Shown piece by piece: positions 20,474 through 29,073 of a stretch of DNA of 64,000 nt. The DNA lies in NCBI RefSeq assembly GCF_003265225.1, contig NZ_CP022013.1, positions 405,001 through 469,000 of the forward strand, read 5' to 3'. Source of the DNA: Mergibacter septicus (lineage in GTDB: Bacteria; Pseudomonadota; Gammaproteobacteria; Enterobacterales; Pasteurellaceae). The notes under the pieces are model-generated. The model did no database searches. It was not told the origin of the DNA and saw only the letters and a list, made by a program, of their open reading frames with translations. The translations under genes and the position numbers were made by a program. Position 1 is the first letter of the stretch, and every line of letters starts with the position of its first letter.

Positions 20474-21904
20474 TTAGTTTAATAATTGCATTCCATAAAT
20501 ATAAAGCTGTTCTAATAGTGCCATTTTTTCAGGTTGTTGTGCATATTCTTCGCCTAAACGTTCTAGGCTTTGGGTAAATTCAGCAACTGAACGATCTAAT
20601 TTAGCGTGGCGATATTTTTGCCATTTAATCTGTTCTGCTCGAGTCAAAGTTTTAAAATAGTGTCTTGCACGGTAGTGGAAAAGTAATTTTTCAATGCGAG
20701 GATCTTGAAAAGATAAATCAGGGTTAGCTAATTTTTCAGCAGGCAAAGTACGTAAAATAGCCATATTATTTTTATCTTGTTGGCTAAAAAAATTGTTATA
20801 TAACTCAGTTTCAACATTATTACTTGGTGCAAATTGTGGTTGTTGGTTAAATACCTCTGTGACAACATCTTGAATAGTTGGTGTTGCTTTTAAACGTTCT
20901 AAATTTTGTAAACAAAGGGTGCGATCAATCCCTAAACGTTCTGCTGTTTTGGGTAATAATGTATTTGCAGGGGCTAAAATTGGGCATTTATTGAGATGAA
21001 CTAATTTTAAAGGAATTGGAGATTTTTTTTGTTCAAGCAATTCTACTTTCTTGGTATAAAGATCTTGGTGAATTTGTTCTACAGAAAGTTGCAATAAATT
21101 TTCAATATCACCAGTCAGATCACAGACAATGACTGCATTTTGATTAGTCGGATGCCAAGCTAGTGGCGCAATCAATGTTGTATTACCTCGTTCATTACCT
21201 AACATTCCTGAAACATGAACAAGTGGGGTGAGATTAAGGAGATCGATCATACTTTTCAGTTGATTTTTTCCCCGATTGGTAAAGAAATAATTAAATAATT
21301 TAGGTTGTTTTTGCTTAATTAATTTTGCCATTGCAATAGTGGCATAAACATCGGACATTGCATCATGTGCATTTTGATGGGCAATGTCATTAGCTTTGGT
21401 GAGTAATTCTAAACGAAAAGAAGGCATACCTTGATCGTCATAAGGCCATTCAATCCCATCTGGACGTAAAGCATAGGTTGCTCGGACTAAATCTAATAAA
21501 TCCCAACGAGAATTACCGTGTTTCCAACTATATTCGTAGGGATCAATAAAGTTACGATAAAAAGTATAGCGTGTCATTTCATCGTCATAACGAATATTGT
21601 TATAGCCAATCACACAAGTATTGGGTTGAGAAAATTCTGCTAAAATTTTTTCAGCAAATTCAGGTTCTGATAAGCCTTTTTGATTGCAGAGTTGCGGGGT
21701 TATTCCTGTAACTAATACTGCTTCAGGAGAGGGCAAATAATCATTGGTTTGACGACAATAGAACATTATCGGTTCTCCGATAAGGTTAAAATCAGCATCA
21801 GTTCTGATACCTGCAAATTGAGCAGGACGATCACGTGCAGGATCTACACCAAAACTTTCATAATCATAAAAGAAAAAAGAGAAATTGTTCGTCATAGTTG
21901 CCAC
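20474..21904 (-). CDS. sbcB: Exodeoxyribonuclease I
   Basis: This 3'-5' single-strand DNA exonuclease (476 residues) acts in repair and recombination. The DnaQ-like exonuclease motifs are present: FFYDYESFG (Exo I, Asp and Glu ligands), IGYNNIRYDDEMTRY (Exo II) and HDAMSDVYATI (Exo III, His and Asp). The SH3-like and C-terminal helical domains that clamp ssDNA follow. The length matches E. coli ExoI. It is probably co-transcribed with mrcB. Confidence 0.95.
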   Translation of the reverse strand: MATMTNNFSFFFYDYESFGVDPARDRPAQFAGIRTDADFNLIGEPIMFYCRQTNDYLPSPEAVLVTGITPQLCNQKGLSEPEFAEKILAEFSQPNTCVIGYNNIRYDDEMTRYTFYRNFIDPYEYSWKHGNSRWDLLDLVRATYALRPDGIEWPYDDQGMPSFRLELLTKANDIAHQNAHDAMSDVYATIAMAKLIKQKQPKLFNYFFTNRGKNQLKSMIDLLNLTPLVHVSGMLGNERGNTTLIAPLAWHPTNQNAVIVCDLTGDIENLLQLSVEQIHQDLYTKKVELLEQKKSPIPLKLVHLNKCPILAPANTLLPKTAERLGIDRTLCLQNLERLKATPTIQDVVTEVFNQQPQFAPSNNVETELYNNFFSQQDKNNMAILRTLPAEKLANPDLSFQDPRIEKLLFHYRARHYFKTLTRAEQIKWQKYRHAKLDRSVAEFTQSLERLGEEYAQQPEKMALLEQLYIYGMQLLN

Positions 21905-22092
21905 CCAATAAAATAGTATTATTCTAAATTATAGCGGAAACCAACTATAAAAACAGCTAAGTAGAAATAGGAATAAAAAAGGAAAGCGTATTTGATTAGA
22001 TGATAGGCAGAAAAAAAGCAACTTATACAACATATCTTGGAATTTGAGCGATACACTAAGATGCTAATTTTCTTTCTTAGAAGAATGAGATT

Positions 22093-22302
22093 TTATTCTG
22101 CTAAAGGAATAATTTTTGTTGCGTGAGAACCTTTCTCACCGTGTACACATTCGAATTGTACTTTTTGCCCTGCTTTTAATGAACGATAACCTTCCATTTC
22201 AATTGCAGAATAATGAGCAAAAATATCCGTATCGCTACCTTCTACAGAGATAAAGCCGAATCCTTTTGCATTGTTAAACCATTTTATTGTGCCAATTTCC
22301 AT
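22093..22302 (-). CDS. cspD: Cold-shock-like protein CspD
   Basis: This nucleic-acid-binding CSD protein has 69 residues. RNP1 KGFGFISV and RNP2 DIFAHYSAI are present. Sequence features such as EGYRSLKAGQKVQFE and HGEKGSHA match CspD rather than CspA. In E. coli CspD is a stationary-phase inhibitor of DNA replication. The gene stands alone, with AT-rich flanks and a long upstream region (22303-22589). Confidence 0.88.
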   Translation of the reverse strand: MEIGTIKWFNNAKGFGFISVEGSDTDIFAHYSAIEMEGYRSLKAGQKVQFECVHGEKGSHATKIIPLAE

Positions 22303-22539
22303 AACAAAGACCTCATGACTAGATAATTTTTAAAATGATTGTTTATATATTACATGGATACATTAGTAATTTTTTGTAAGTTACATTTTATGTATCGGAT
22401 GAATAATCTTTCAATAGTAAAAAATTATCAATCAGTGAAATTAAAAACTTTGTGTTAGATCACAAAAATTTTTTTAATCGATTAAAAATTAAGTTAAAAA
22501 TACCTAAATGTAAGTATCACTAATCGGGAGTAATAAAAG

Positions 22540-22564
22540 AAATAGGGAGTATTTCTCCCTATTT
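22540..22564. terminator. Terminator hairpin downstream of folC
   Basis: AAATAGGGAG and CTCCCTATTT form a 10-bp stem with a short loop, located 26 bases beyond the folC stop on the minus strand. The minus-strand side is followed by a T-rich tract (TTTCTTTTATT on that strand). Confidence 0.7.
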
Positions 22565-22589
22565 TGACAGTAATAAATTTTATGTTGTT

Positions 22590-23927
22590 TTATAGTTGCA
22601 TAAAGTCTGAAACGGTGTGAAAAGAACCAAAAATTAACAAAATATCTTGAGCTGAAAGATCGTATAATCCTGCTGTTACTGCCGCTTGCATTGTGCTTTT
22701 GGCTTGAGCTGAAATAACACATTGTTGCTGATTAGCCGTATAGTGTAATTTTTCTAAAAGTACCTTTGCACTTTGTCCTCGTTCTCCTGCTAATGGGATT
22801 AAGTACCACTGATCGACTTCTTGGAATAAGGGAGTAAACACACCAGCACAGTCTTTATCTTCTAAAATTCCACAAATTGCAATTAGTCTAGCTCGAGGTG
22901 TAGTTGCCAACCGTTGGGCTAGATAACGAGCAGCGTGAGGATTATGCCCTACATCAAGAATAATTTGTGGTAAATCAACAACCGATTTTGTTATTCCTAA
23001 GCGAGAGGCTAAATTGGCTATTTCAGTTTGGGAAAGGCGTTGAAAACGTCCTGTGAGTTTTGCATTCGCTAATGCGGACTGGATTATTTGATCTGGTATC
23101 GAAAATGGTAAATTTTTCAATACAGCCAAAGCGGTGGCGGCATTTTGGAGAGGTATAGATCCAATTGGTAGCTGGTTGAGTAAAACAGCAGAATTCTTAT
23201 CAGTGTAGAGAGTACCTTGCCATTGCCAATGAGCCTCATCAGCTTCAAGTGCATAATTAAAATCAATTCCGCTAAATAATGCTTGGCAATTTAATTGTTG
23301 TGCGATTTTTTTTATTGATAATGGACAATGCGGTTCGCCAACCACTAATGGAATATTAGGACGGCAAATACCCGCTTTTTCAGCCCCAATTTTTTCCCGA
23401 TCATTTCCTAAAAATGCGATATGATCAATATCAATAGAGGTAATTACCGCAAAATTAGGATCAACTAAATTGGTTGCATCTAATCTACCACCCAACCCAA
23501 CTTCTAAAATAACAATATCTAGTTTAGCCTGTTTAAAAAGATATAAAGCAGAAAGTGTACTAAATTCAAAATAGGTTAAAGACACAGACTTGTGTTGATT
23601 GATTAAGTCAAAGGCTTGACAAATCATCTGATCATCGACTTCTTGCTGATTAATTCTAATCCGTTCGTTGTAACGTATGAGATGAGGAGAGGAAAATACA
23701 CCAACATTAAAGCCTGCCAATCGCAAAGCGGTTTCGAGTAAGTGGCAAGTCGTTCCTTTTCCATTTGTACCAGCGACTGTAATGACATAAGGTGTAGGGG
23801 ATTGTAAATCTAATTGTTCAGCAACACTTTTTACACGTTCTAATCCCATATCAATCGGTTTAAAGTGAGCCTGCTCTAAATAGTTTAGCCATTCAGATAA
23901 AGTGGATGTTGCAGTAGGTATTCGCAT
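22590..23927 (-). CDS. folC: Dihydrofolate synthase / folylpolyglutamate synthase
   Basis: This ATP-dependent ligase (445 residues) adds glutamate to dihydropteroate and then to folates. The Mur-ligase-like P-loop is VAGTNGKGTT (about 50-59), and the domain continues with FSSPHL, VGLGGRLDATN (EVGLGGRLD motif) and a C-terminal domain with LDVGHNPHAA. Length and start match E. coli FolC. It shares a folate theme with folK elsewhere in the window but is not linked to it. Confidence 0.95.
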   Translation of the reverse strand: MRIPTATSTLSEWLNYLEQAHFKPIDMGLERVKSVAEQLDLQSPTPYVITVAGTNGKGTTCHLLETALRLAGFNVGVFSSPHLIRYNERIRINQQEVDDQMICQAFDLINQHKSVSLTYFEFSTLSALYLFKQAKLDIVILEVGLGGRLDATNLVDPNFAVITSIDIDHIAFLGNDREKIGAEKAGICRPNIPLVVGEPHCPLSIKKIAQQLNCQALFSGIDFNYALEADEAHWQWQGTLYTDKNSAVLLNQLPIGSIPLQNAATALAVLKNLPFSIPDQIIQSALANAKLTGRFQRLSQTEIANLASRLGITKSVVDLPQIILDVGHNPHAARYLAQRLATTPRARLIAICGILEDKDCAGVFTPLFQEVDQWYLIPLAGERGQSAKVLLEKLHYTANQQQCVISAQAKSTMQAAVTAGLYDLSAQDILLIFGSFHTVSDFMQL

Positions 23928-23950
23928 AAAAAATCATCTAATAAAAAAAG

Positions 23951-23977
23951 AAACCCCAAAATTCTTTTTGGGGTTTT
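23951..23977. terminator. Terminator between folC and yccA
   Basis: AAACCCCAAAA and TTTTGGGGTTT form an 11-bp stem with loop TTCT. It lies just past the yccA stop codon on the minus strand, with T-rich flank on that side. Confidence 0.88.
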
Positions 23978-23991
23978 AGGATAGGACAAGA

Positions 23992-24654
23992 TTAATCTCT
24001 GTTTAGAGATAAAATATTCAATAAGCTAACAAAGATATTGTATAGAGAAACATAAATACTGATTGTGGCACGAATATAATTGGTCTCACCACCGTGAATA
24101 ATATTACTGGTTTCTAATAAAATAGCACCGCTAGAAAAGAGAATAAAGAGTGTGCTAAGTGCTAAATAGAAAGCAGGCATTTTTAAGAAAAAGCTTGCTA
24201 TCATACCGACGACTAGGACGATAAATAGTGCAAACATCATACCAGAAATAAATGACATATCTTTTTTAGTGGTAAGCACATAGGCAGAACAAGCAAAGAA
24301 AACTAATGCTGTACCAGCGAGAGCTGTAACCACAATATCACCTAAACCTTGGCTAAGATAGATATTTAAAATTGGTCCTAAGGTATAGCCCAGAAAGCCA
24401 GTAAATGCAAAAGCAGATAGAATACCAGTAGGACTATTAGCAGTTTTATAAGTTAAAAAGAGTAACCCATAAAAACCAACAAGTGTTACAAGCAATCCCG
24501 GATAAGGTAAATTAAAAGCAATTGAAAGGTAAGCGGTAAAAGCAGAAAAAGTAATAGTTAATGCGAGCAAGAAGTAAGTGTTACGTAATACTTTATTTGT
24601 CGCAAGAACAGAACGACTTTCTGAACGAGAATCAATCACAATGCGTGGTTGCAT
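23992..24654 (-). CDS. yccA: YccA, Bax inhibitor-1 family modulator of FtsH
   Basis: This inner-membrane protein of 220 residues has seven hydrophobic helices. It is near-identical in pattern to E. coli YccA, a substrate and modulator of the FtsH protease. Shared blocks include [46 protein letters not shown] and [24 protein letters not shown]. The divergent neighbour is a tRNA-Ser(UGA), and in E. coli yccA also lies next to serT, which supports orthology. Confidence 0.93.
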   Translation of the reverse strand: MQPRIVIDSRSESRSVLATNKVLRNTYFLLALTITFSAFTAYLSIAFNLPYPGLLVTLVGFYGLLFLTYKTANSPTGILSAFAFTGFLGYTLGPILNIYLSQGLGDIVVTALAGTALVFFACSAYVLTTKKDMSFISGMMFALFIVLVVGMIASFFLKMPAFYLALSTLFILFSSGAILLETSNIIHGGETNYIRATISIYVSLYNIFVSLLNILSLNRD

Positions 24655-24840
24655 ACAAAGATCTCCTAAAGCAAATGAATGGAATAAATTAACTAATTAA
24701 ACCAAAGTTTGATAACAGTACTGAGTTAGTTAAAAAAAGTCAATCGTGATTCTAATGCTAATGATAAAAAGATCATAAAATGGATTAATAACAATCAGTT
24801 AGATTAAAAGTTAAGCTCTTGAGCGTTTTTTTTAAGTTTT

Positions 24841-24869
24841 TTGTTTACTCATTTGAATCTTTATATTAT
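24841..24869 (+). promoter_or_regulatory. Likely sigma-70 promoter of the tRNA-Ser gene
   Basis: TTGTTT (24841-24846) and TATTAT (24864-24869) are 17 bases apart, followed by a C-rich discriminator (CACCCCG). That combination is typical of stringently controlled stable-RNA promoters. The predicted start would lie about 25 bases before the mature tRNA. Confidence 0.55.
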
Positions 24870-24900
24870 ATTTCACCCCGCTTAAAGCCAATCTTGATGC

Positions 24901-24990
24901 GGAGGAATGGTCGAGTGGTTGAAGGCACCGGTCTTGAAAACCGGCGAGGGTTTACGCCCTCCGTGAGTTCGAATCTCACTTCCTCCGCCA
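24901..24990 (+). tRNA. serT: tRNA-Ser (anticodon UGA)
   Basis: The gene spans 90 bases with encoded CCA. Acceptor stem GGAGGAA pairs with TTCCTCC. The anticodon stem CCGGT/ACCGG holds loop CTTGAAA, giving anticodon TGA. The long class II variable arm (GCGAGGGTTTACGCCCTCC region) identifies serine. The T arm contains GTTCGAATC. Confidence 0.97.
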
Positions 24991-25123
24991 GTTCAAATTT
25001 CTAACATTAATCTAAAAAATCATATTTATTTCTTTTTTATTCTATCTTACTTAGTAATGGTCTAATCATTAACTAACACAGTAGATTATCTAGTATTCTG
25101 GTTCTTTTTAAGAATATTGAGAA

Positions 25124-25152
25124 AAAAGCAGAAATTGAGTATTTCTGCTTTT
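25124..25152. terminator. Terminator between tRNA-Ser and oppF
   Basis: AAAAGCAGAAAT and ATTTCTGCTTTT form a 12-bp stem with loop TGAGT, flanked by A/T runs. It lies 8 bases past the oppF stop codon and could also stop readthrough from the tRNA. Confidence 0.88.
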
Positions 25153-25159
25153 GTAAATT

Positions 25160-26149
25160 TTAAGCTTTAAAACAAGCCACTAAATGTTCATTCTCTCCCA
25201 TTAATCGAGGTTTTTCCAAGCTACAATTATTATCAGCTAATGGACAACGAGTACGGAATGAACAACCTGAAGGTGGATTAATTGGAGAAGGCAAATCCCC
25301 TTCTAATAATTGAATCTCTTTTCCTCGCTCTAAATCAGGATCAGGAATTGGTACCGCTGACATTAAAGCTTTGGTATAAGGATGTTTAGTGTGATGATAA
25401 ACCTTATCATAAGCACCTAATTCTACCGCATTACCGAGGTACATCACTAATACACGATCTGAAATATGTTTGACTACGGCAAGATCGTGAGCAATAAAAA
25501 TCAATGATAATCCCATCTCTTTTTGTAAGGATTTCAATAAATTAACCACTTGAGCTTGAATAGAAACATCTAGTGCTGAAACAGGTTCATCACAGATAAT
25601 AAGTTTAGGTTCAATAATTAATGCACGAGCAATACCGATCCGTTGACATTGTCCACCAGAAAATTCGTGAGGGTAGCGATTAATCAGATTAGGCAAAAGC
25701 CCGACTTTTAACATCATTGCTTGCACTTTTTCTCTAACCTCTGTTTGAGAGAGATGAGGTTGATAAATTTTTAATGGTTCAGCAATAATATCTCCAATGG
25801 TCATTCTCGGGTTGAGAGAAGCTAAAGGATCTTGGAAAATCATTTGAATATCATTGCGAGTTTGATTCCACTCTTTTTTAGTTTGACGACTGAGATCTTT
25901 ACCTAACCATAAGATATTACCGTTTGCAGATTGTACTAAACCGATAATGGCTCTGGCGAGAGTTGATTTTCCGCAGCCTGATTCACCTACAACGCCTAAG
26001 GTTTCCCCTTCATAAAGTTTAAATGAAACATTACTAACGGCTTTTAAGGTTTGGGGTTTTTGCCAGAAAAAAGCATTATCATCTTTAATTTTGAAATGTA
26101 CGCTTAAATTATTAACTTCTAAGATTAATTTTTTTGCTTCAGACATCAT
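25160..26149 (-). CDS. oppF: Oligopeptide ABC transporter ATPase OppF
   Basis: This ATPase subunit of the oligopeptide importer has 329 residues. All motifs are intact: Walker A GESGCGKS, signature FSGGQCQR, Walker B LIICDEP and switch IAHD. The C-terminal oligopeptide domain with Cys cluster is present (CSFRTRCPLADNNC). The start overlaps the oppD stop by one base. Unlike the Sap ATPases in this window, nothing is degenerate. Confidence 0.95.
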   Translation of the reverse strand: MMSEAKKLILEVNNLSVHFKIKDDNAFFWQKPQTLKAVSNVSFKLYEGETLGVVGESGCGKSTLARAIIGLVQSANGNILWLGKDLSRQTKKEWNQTRNDIQMIFQDPLASLNPRMTIGDIIAEPLKIYQPHLSQTEVREKVQAMMLKVGLLPNLINRYPHEFSGGQCQRIGIARALIIEPKLIICDEPVSALDVSIQAQVVNLLKSLQKEMGLSLIFIAHDLAVVKHISDRVLVMYLGNAVELGAYDKVYHHTKHPYTKALMSAVPIPDPDLERGKEIQLLEGDLPSPINPPSGCSFRTRCPLADNNCSLEKPRLMGENEHLVACFKA

Positions 26150-27150
26150 TAACCCTCTCTAATAATCTGTTCAGGCGTTATAAAACAAGCTCTTAAACGA
26201 TTTTGAGCAAATTTTTCTAATGGTGGAGTTGCCAAACACTGTTGGCTCGCACGTAAACAACGAGGTTGGAACGGACAACCTGTCGGAAGGTGTAATAAAT
26301 TTGGAGGATTACCCGGAATAGTGGTTAATTCCTCTTCTTCACTATCTAAACGTGGTACGGCGTTAATTAAACCAATAGAATAAGGGTGAGTAGGTTGATA
26401 GAAAATTTCTTTTGTAGAACCGTATTCCATCGTTCGTCCAGCGTACATCACTAATACTTGATCACAGATACCTGCTACTACGCCTAGATCGTGTGTAATC
26501 ATAATAATCGCAGTGTTAAATTCTTGTTTTAATTCATTCAACAAGGTCATAATTTGTGCTTGTACGGTTACGTCTAATGCAGTGGTAGGTTCATCAGCAA
26601 TTAATAATTTTGGCCGACATAAAAGTGCCATTGCAATCATAACTCTTTGCCGCATACCACCTGAAAATTCGTGTGGATACATATTCATACGCTTACGTGC
26701 TTCAGGCATTTTTACTGCATCTAACATTTTTACCGATTCTTCAAAGGCTGTGTTTTTATCTAGACCTTTGTGCAAGATTAGCACTTCCATAAGCTGTTCT
26801 CCCACTTTCATATATGGATTGAGAGAAGTCATCGGATCTTGGAAAATCATTGCAATTTGTTCAGCACGTAGGCGATTTAATTGGTTTTCTGGTAAATTCA
26901 GGATTTCTTGTCCATTAAATTTTGCTGATCCTGTAATAGTACCATTGTCTGCAAGTAAGCCCATTAAAGCAAAAGCTGTTTGAGACTTACCAGAACCTGA
27001 TTCGCCTACAATACCTAAAGTTTCACCTGCATTTAGGGTAAAAGTAAGATCATTGACAGCAGTAACTTGACCATCTGGCGTTTTAAAGGTTACTCGTAAA
27101 TCTTGAACATCAAGTAATGGTTGTGTTTCTATCTTCATTGTTATCTCCAT
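26149..27150 (-). CDS. oppD: Oligopeptide ABC transporter ATPase OppD
   Basis: This partner ATPase of OppF has 333 residues. Walker A GESGSGKS, signature FSGGMRQR, Walker B LLIADEP and switch ITHD are all canonical. The C-terminal Cys-containing domain reads [14 protein letters not shown]. An alternative ATG four codons in (MKIETQP) would also serve as a start. It overlaps oppC by one base, so translation is coupled. Confidence 0.95.
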   Translation of the reverse strand: MEITMKIETQPLLDVQDLRVTFKTPDGQVTAVNDLTFTLNAGETLGIVGESGSGKSQTAFALMGLLADNGTITGSAKFNGQEILNLPENQLNRLRAEQIAMIFQDPMTSLNPYMKVGEQLMEVLILHKGLDKNTAFEESVKMLDAVKMPEARKRMNMYPHEFSGGMRQRVMIAMALLCRPKLLIADEPTTALDVTVQAQIMTLLNELKQEFNTAIIMITHDLGVVAGICDQVLVMYAGRTMEYGSTKEIFYQPTHPYSIGLINAVPRLDSEEEELTTIPGNPPNLLHLPTGCPFQPRCLRASQQCLATPPLEKFAQNRLRACFITPEQIIREG

Positions 27151-28064
27151 TAACGATCTTTAGGATCAAGGGCGTCACGTAATCCATCGCCGATAAAGTT
27201 AAAACAGAATAAGGTTATTACTAGAAAAAAGGCGGGGAAAATTAATAGCCAAGGTGCACTTTCCATTGAGTTTGCTCCATCATTAAGCAATGCTCCCCAA
27301 CTACTTAGTGGTTCTTGCGTGCCTAACCCTAAGAAACTCAAGAAAGATTCAAATAAAATCATTCCCGGTACTAATAATGAAGCGTACACCACAACAACGC
27401 CAAGTACGTTTGGTACAATATGTCGCCACACAATTTGACGTGGTGGTACACCACACACAATTGCAGCTTCAATAAATTCTTTACGTTTTAAACTTAAGGT
27501 TTGCCCTCGAACAATCCTAGCCATATCTAGCCAAGAAACCATTCCAATTGCAACAAAGATAAGGAAAATGTTTTGCCCAAAGAAAGTAACTAATAGGATC
27601 ACGAAAAACATAAAGGGGAATGAGTAAAGAATTTCTAAAAACCGCATCATAATTGCATCTGTTTTTCCCCCAATGTAACCAGCCGTTGCCCCATAAAGTG
27701 TACCAACTAAAACGGCAATAAATGCGCCAGCGATACCAACAAGAAGAGAAATTCTCCCTCCGATAGCAACTCGTACTAATAGATCACGTCCAGAGGGATC
27801 TGTCCCAAAATAGTGCATACTGGCAAAATCAGGTGGAGTGGTAAGCATATTCCAATCCGTTTCATCATAGCTGAAAGGGATCAGGGATGGTGTAAAAGTA
27901 ACAAACAAGACAATCAAAAAGAGAATGAAAAGACTAATCACTGCTGCTTTATTGTGAAAAAAACGCCGTCTGGCATCTTGCCAGAGACTCCGTCCTTCGA
28001 CGTTTTCTAATTGTTGACTTACTTTTTCAAGTAATTCGCTGTTTTCTTTTTGTTTTAACATCAA
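27150..28064 (-). CDS. oppC: Oligopeptide ABC transporter permease OppC
   Basis: This inner-membrane permease has 304 residues. The N-terminal cytosolic part is followed by a helix (about 38-58) and the loop [22 protein letters not shown] typical of OppC. Five more helices follow, with coupling loop [21 protein letters not shown]. It begins 18 bases after oppB. Confidence 0.95.
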   Translation of the reverse strand: MMLKQKENSELLEKVSQQLENVEGRSLWQDARRRFFHNKAAVISLFILFLIVLFVTFTPSLIPFSYDETDWNMLTTPPDFASMHYFGTDPSGRDLLVRVAIGGRISLLVGIAGAFIAVLVGTLYGATAGYIGGKTDAIMMRFLEILYSFPFMFFVILLVTFFGQNIFLIFVAIGMVSWLDMARIVRGQTLSLKRKEFIEAAIVCGVPPRQIVWRHIVPNVLGVVVVYASLLVPGMILFESFLSFLGLGTQEPLSSWGALLNDGANSMESAPWLLIFPAFFLVITLFCFNFIGDGLRDALDPKDR

Positions 28065-28082
28065 TATATTCCTTGTAGCGAA

Positions 28083-29003
28083 TTAATAACGAATTTTTGG
28101 ATCAATAACGGCATAGAGAATATCTACTACCGCATTGAAGAAAATAGTTAATGTACCGACTAAAATAGTTAAGGTCATTACTAAAGAGTAATCTCGATTT
28201 AAAGCTCCGTTGACGAATAATTGTCCAATACCCGGGATACCAAAAATACTTTCAATGACAATTGAACCCGTGATAACACCAACAAAAGCAGGACCAAGAA
28301 CAGAGACTATCGGTAATAAAGCTGGTCTAAGAGCGTGTTTTAAGATAATCCGTTGCATAGGTAAACCTTTCGCTTTGGCAGTACGGATAAAATTAGAATG
28401 TAAGATTTCAATCATTGAACCACGCATAATTCTAGCAATACTTGCGATATAGCCGATAGAGAGGGCTAGTACAGGTAAAACCATATAGATAGGTTGCCCA
28501 CCATTCCAACCACCAGCGGGAAGTACTTTCCATTTTATAGCAAAGAGTAAAACCATTAGTGGTGCTAGTACAAAGCTTGGAATGACAACGCCTGTCATTG
28601 AGAAAGTCATAATGACATAATCCAACCATTTATTTTGTTTTAATGCGGCAATGATGCCAGCGGTTATGCCTAAAATTAATGCAAATGTAAAAGCAATAGA
28701 GCCTAATTTAATTGAAACAGGGAATGAATTTGCGATTAATTGATTAACGGTATAATCCTTATATTTAAAGGAAGGACCAAAATCCCCGTGAGCAAGATCT
28801 TTTAAATAAAGAAAATATTGCTTATAAAGTGGTTCGTTAAAATGGTATTTCGCTTCAATATTTGCAATCACTTCAGGTGGGTAGTTTCGTTCGCTAGAAA
28901 AAGGGCTACCCGGAGAAAGTCGCATTAGAAAGAATGAAACTGTAATTAAAATAAATAAAGTTGGTATGGCTTGTAAAAAACGCCGAAAAATCAGTTTAAA
29001 CAT
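28083..29003 (-). CDS. oppB: Oligopeptide ABC transporter permease OppB
   Basis: This inner-membrane permease has 306 residues and six predicted helices. N-terminal MFKLIFRRFLQAIPTLFILITVSFFLMRLSPGSPF is characteristic of OppB, and the coupling loop is around RTAKAKGLPMQRIILKHALRPALLPIVS. It is separated from oppA by about 70 bases containing a palindrome that probably reduces its expression relative to oppA. Confidence 0.95.
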   Translation of the reverse strand: MFKLIFRRFLQAIPTLFILITVSFFLMRLSPGSPFSSERNYPPEVIANIEAKYHFNEPLYKQYFLYLKDLAHGDFGPSFKYKDYTVNQLIANSFPVSIKLGSIAFTFALILGITAGIIAALKQNKWLDYVIMTFSMTGVVIPSFVLAPLMVLLFAIKWKVLPAGGWNGGQPIYMVLPVLALSIGYIASIARIMRGSMIEILHSNFIRTAKAKGLPMQRIILKHALRPALLPIVSVLGPAFVGVITGSIVIESIFGIPGIGQLFVNGALNRDYSLVMTLTILVGTLTIFFNAVVDILYAVIDPKIRY

Positions 29004-29038
29004 AATTGAATCCCACAGAAAACTCCAACAACAATATT

Positions 29039-29063
29039 TAGAGTGCGGTAGTACCGCACTCTA
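29039..29063. repeat. Palindrome with inverted uptake-sequence cores between oppA and oppB
   Basis: TAGAGTGCGGTA and TACCGCACTCTA are perfectly inverted around a single G. Each arm carries the GTGCGGT core of the Haemophilus uptake signal. As RNA it would fold into a hairpin just after the oppA stop. It could act as an attenuator or a 3'-end protector, giving more OppA than permease. There is no strong T run, so full termination is unlikely. Confidence 0.8.
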
Positions 29064-29073
29064 CGCAGGGGAA

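Noticed and set aside
26513-26983. Plus-strand 156-codon frame antisense to oppD
   Set aside because: It is a shadow of the conserved OppD coding sequence.
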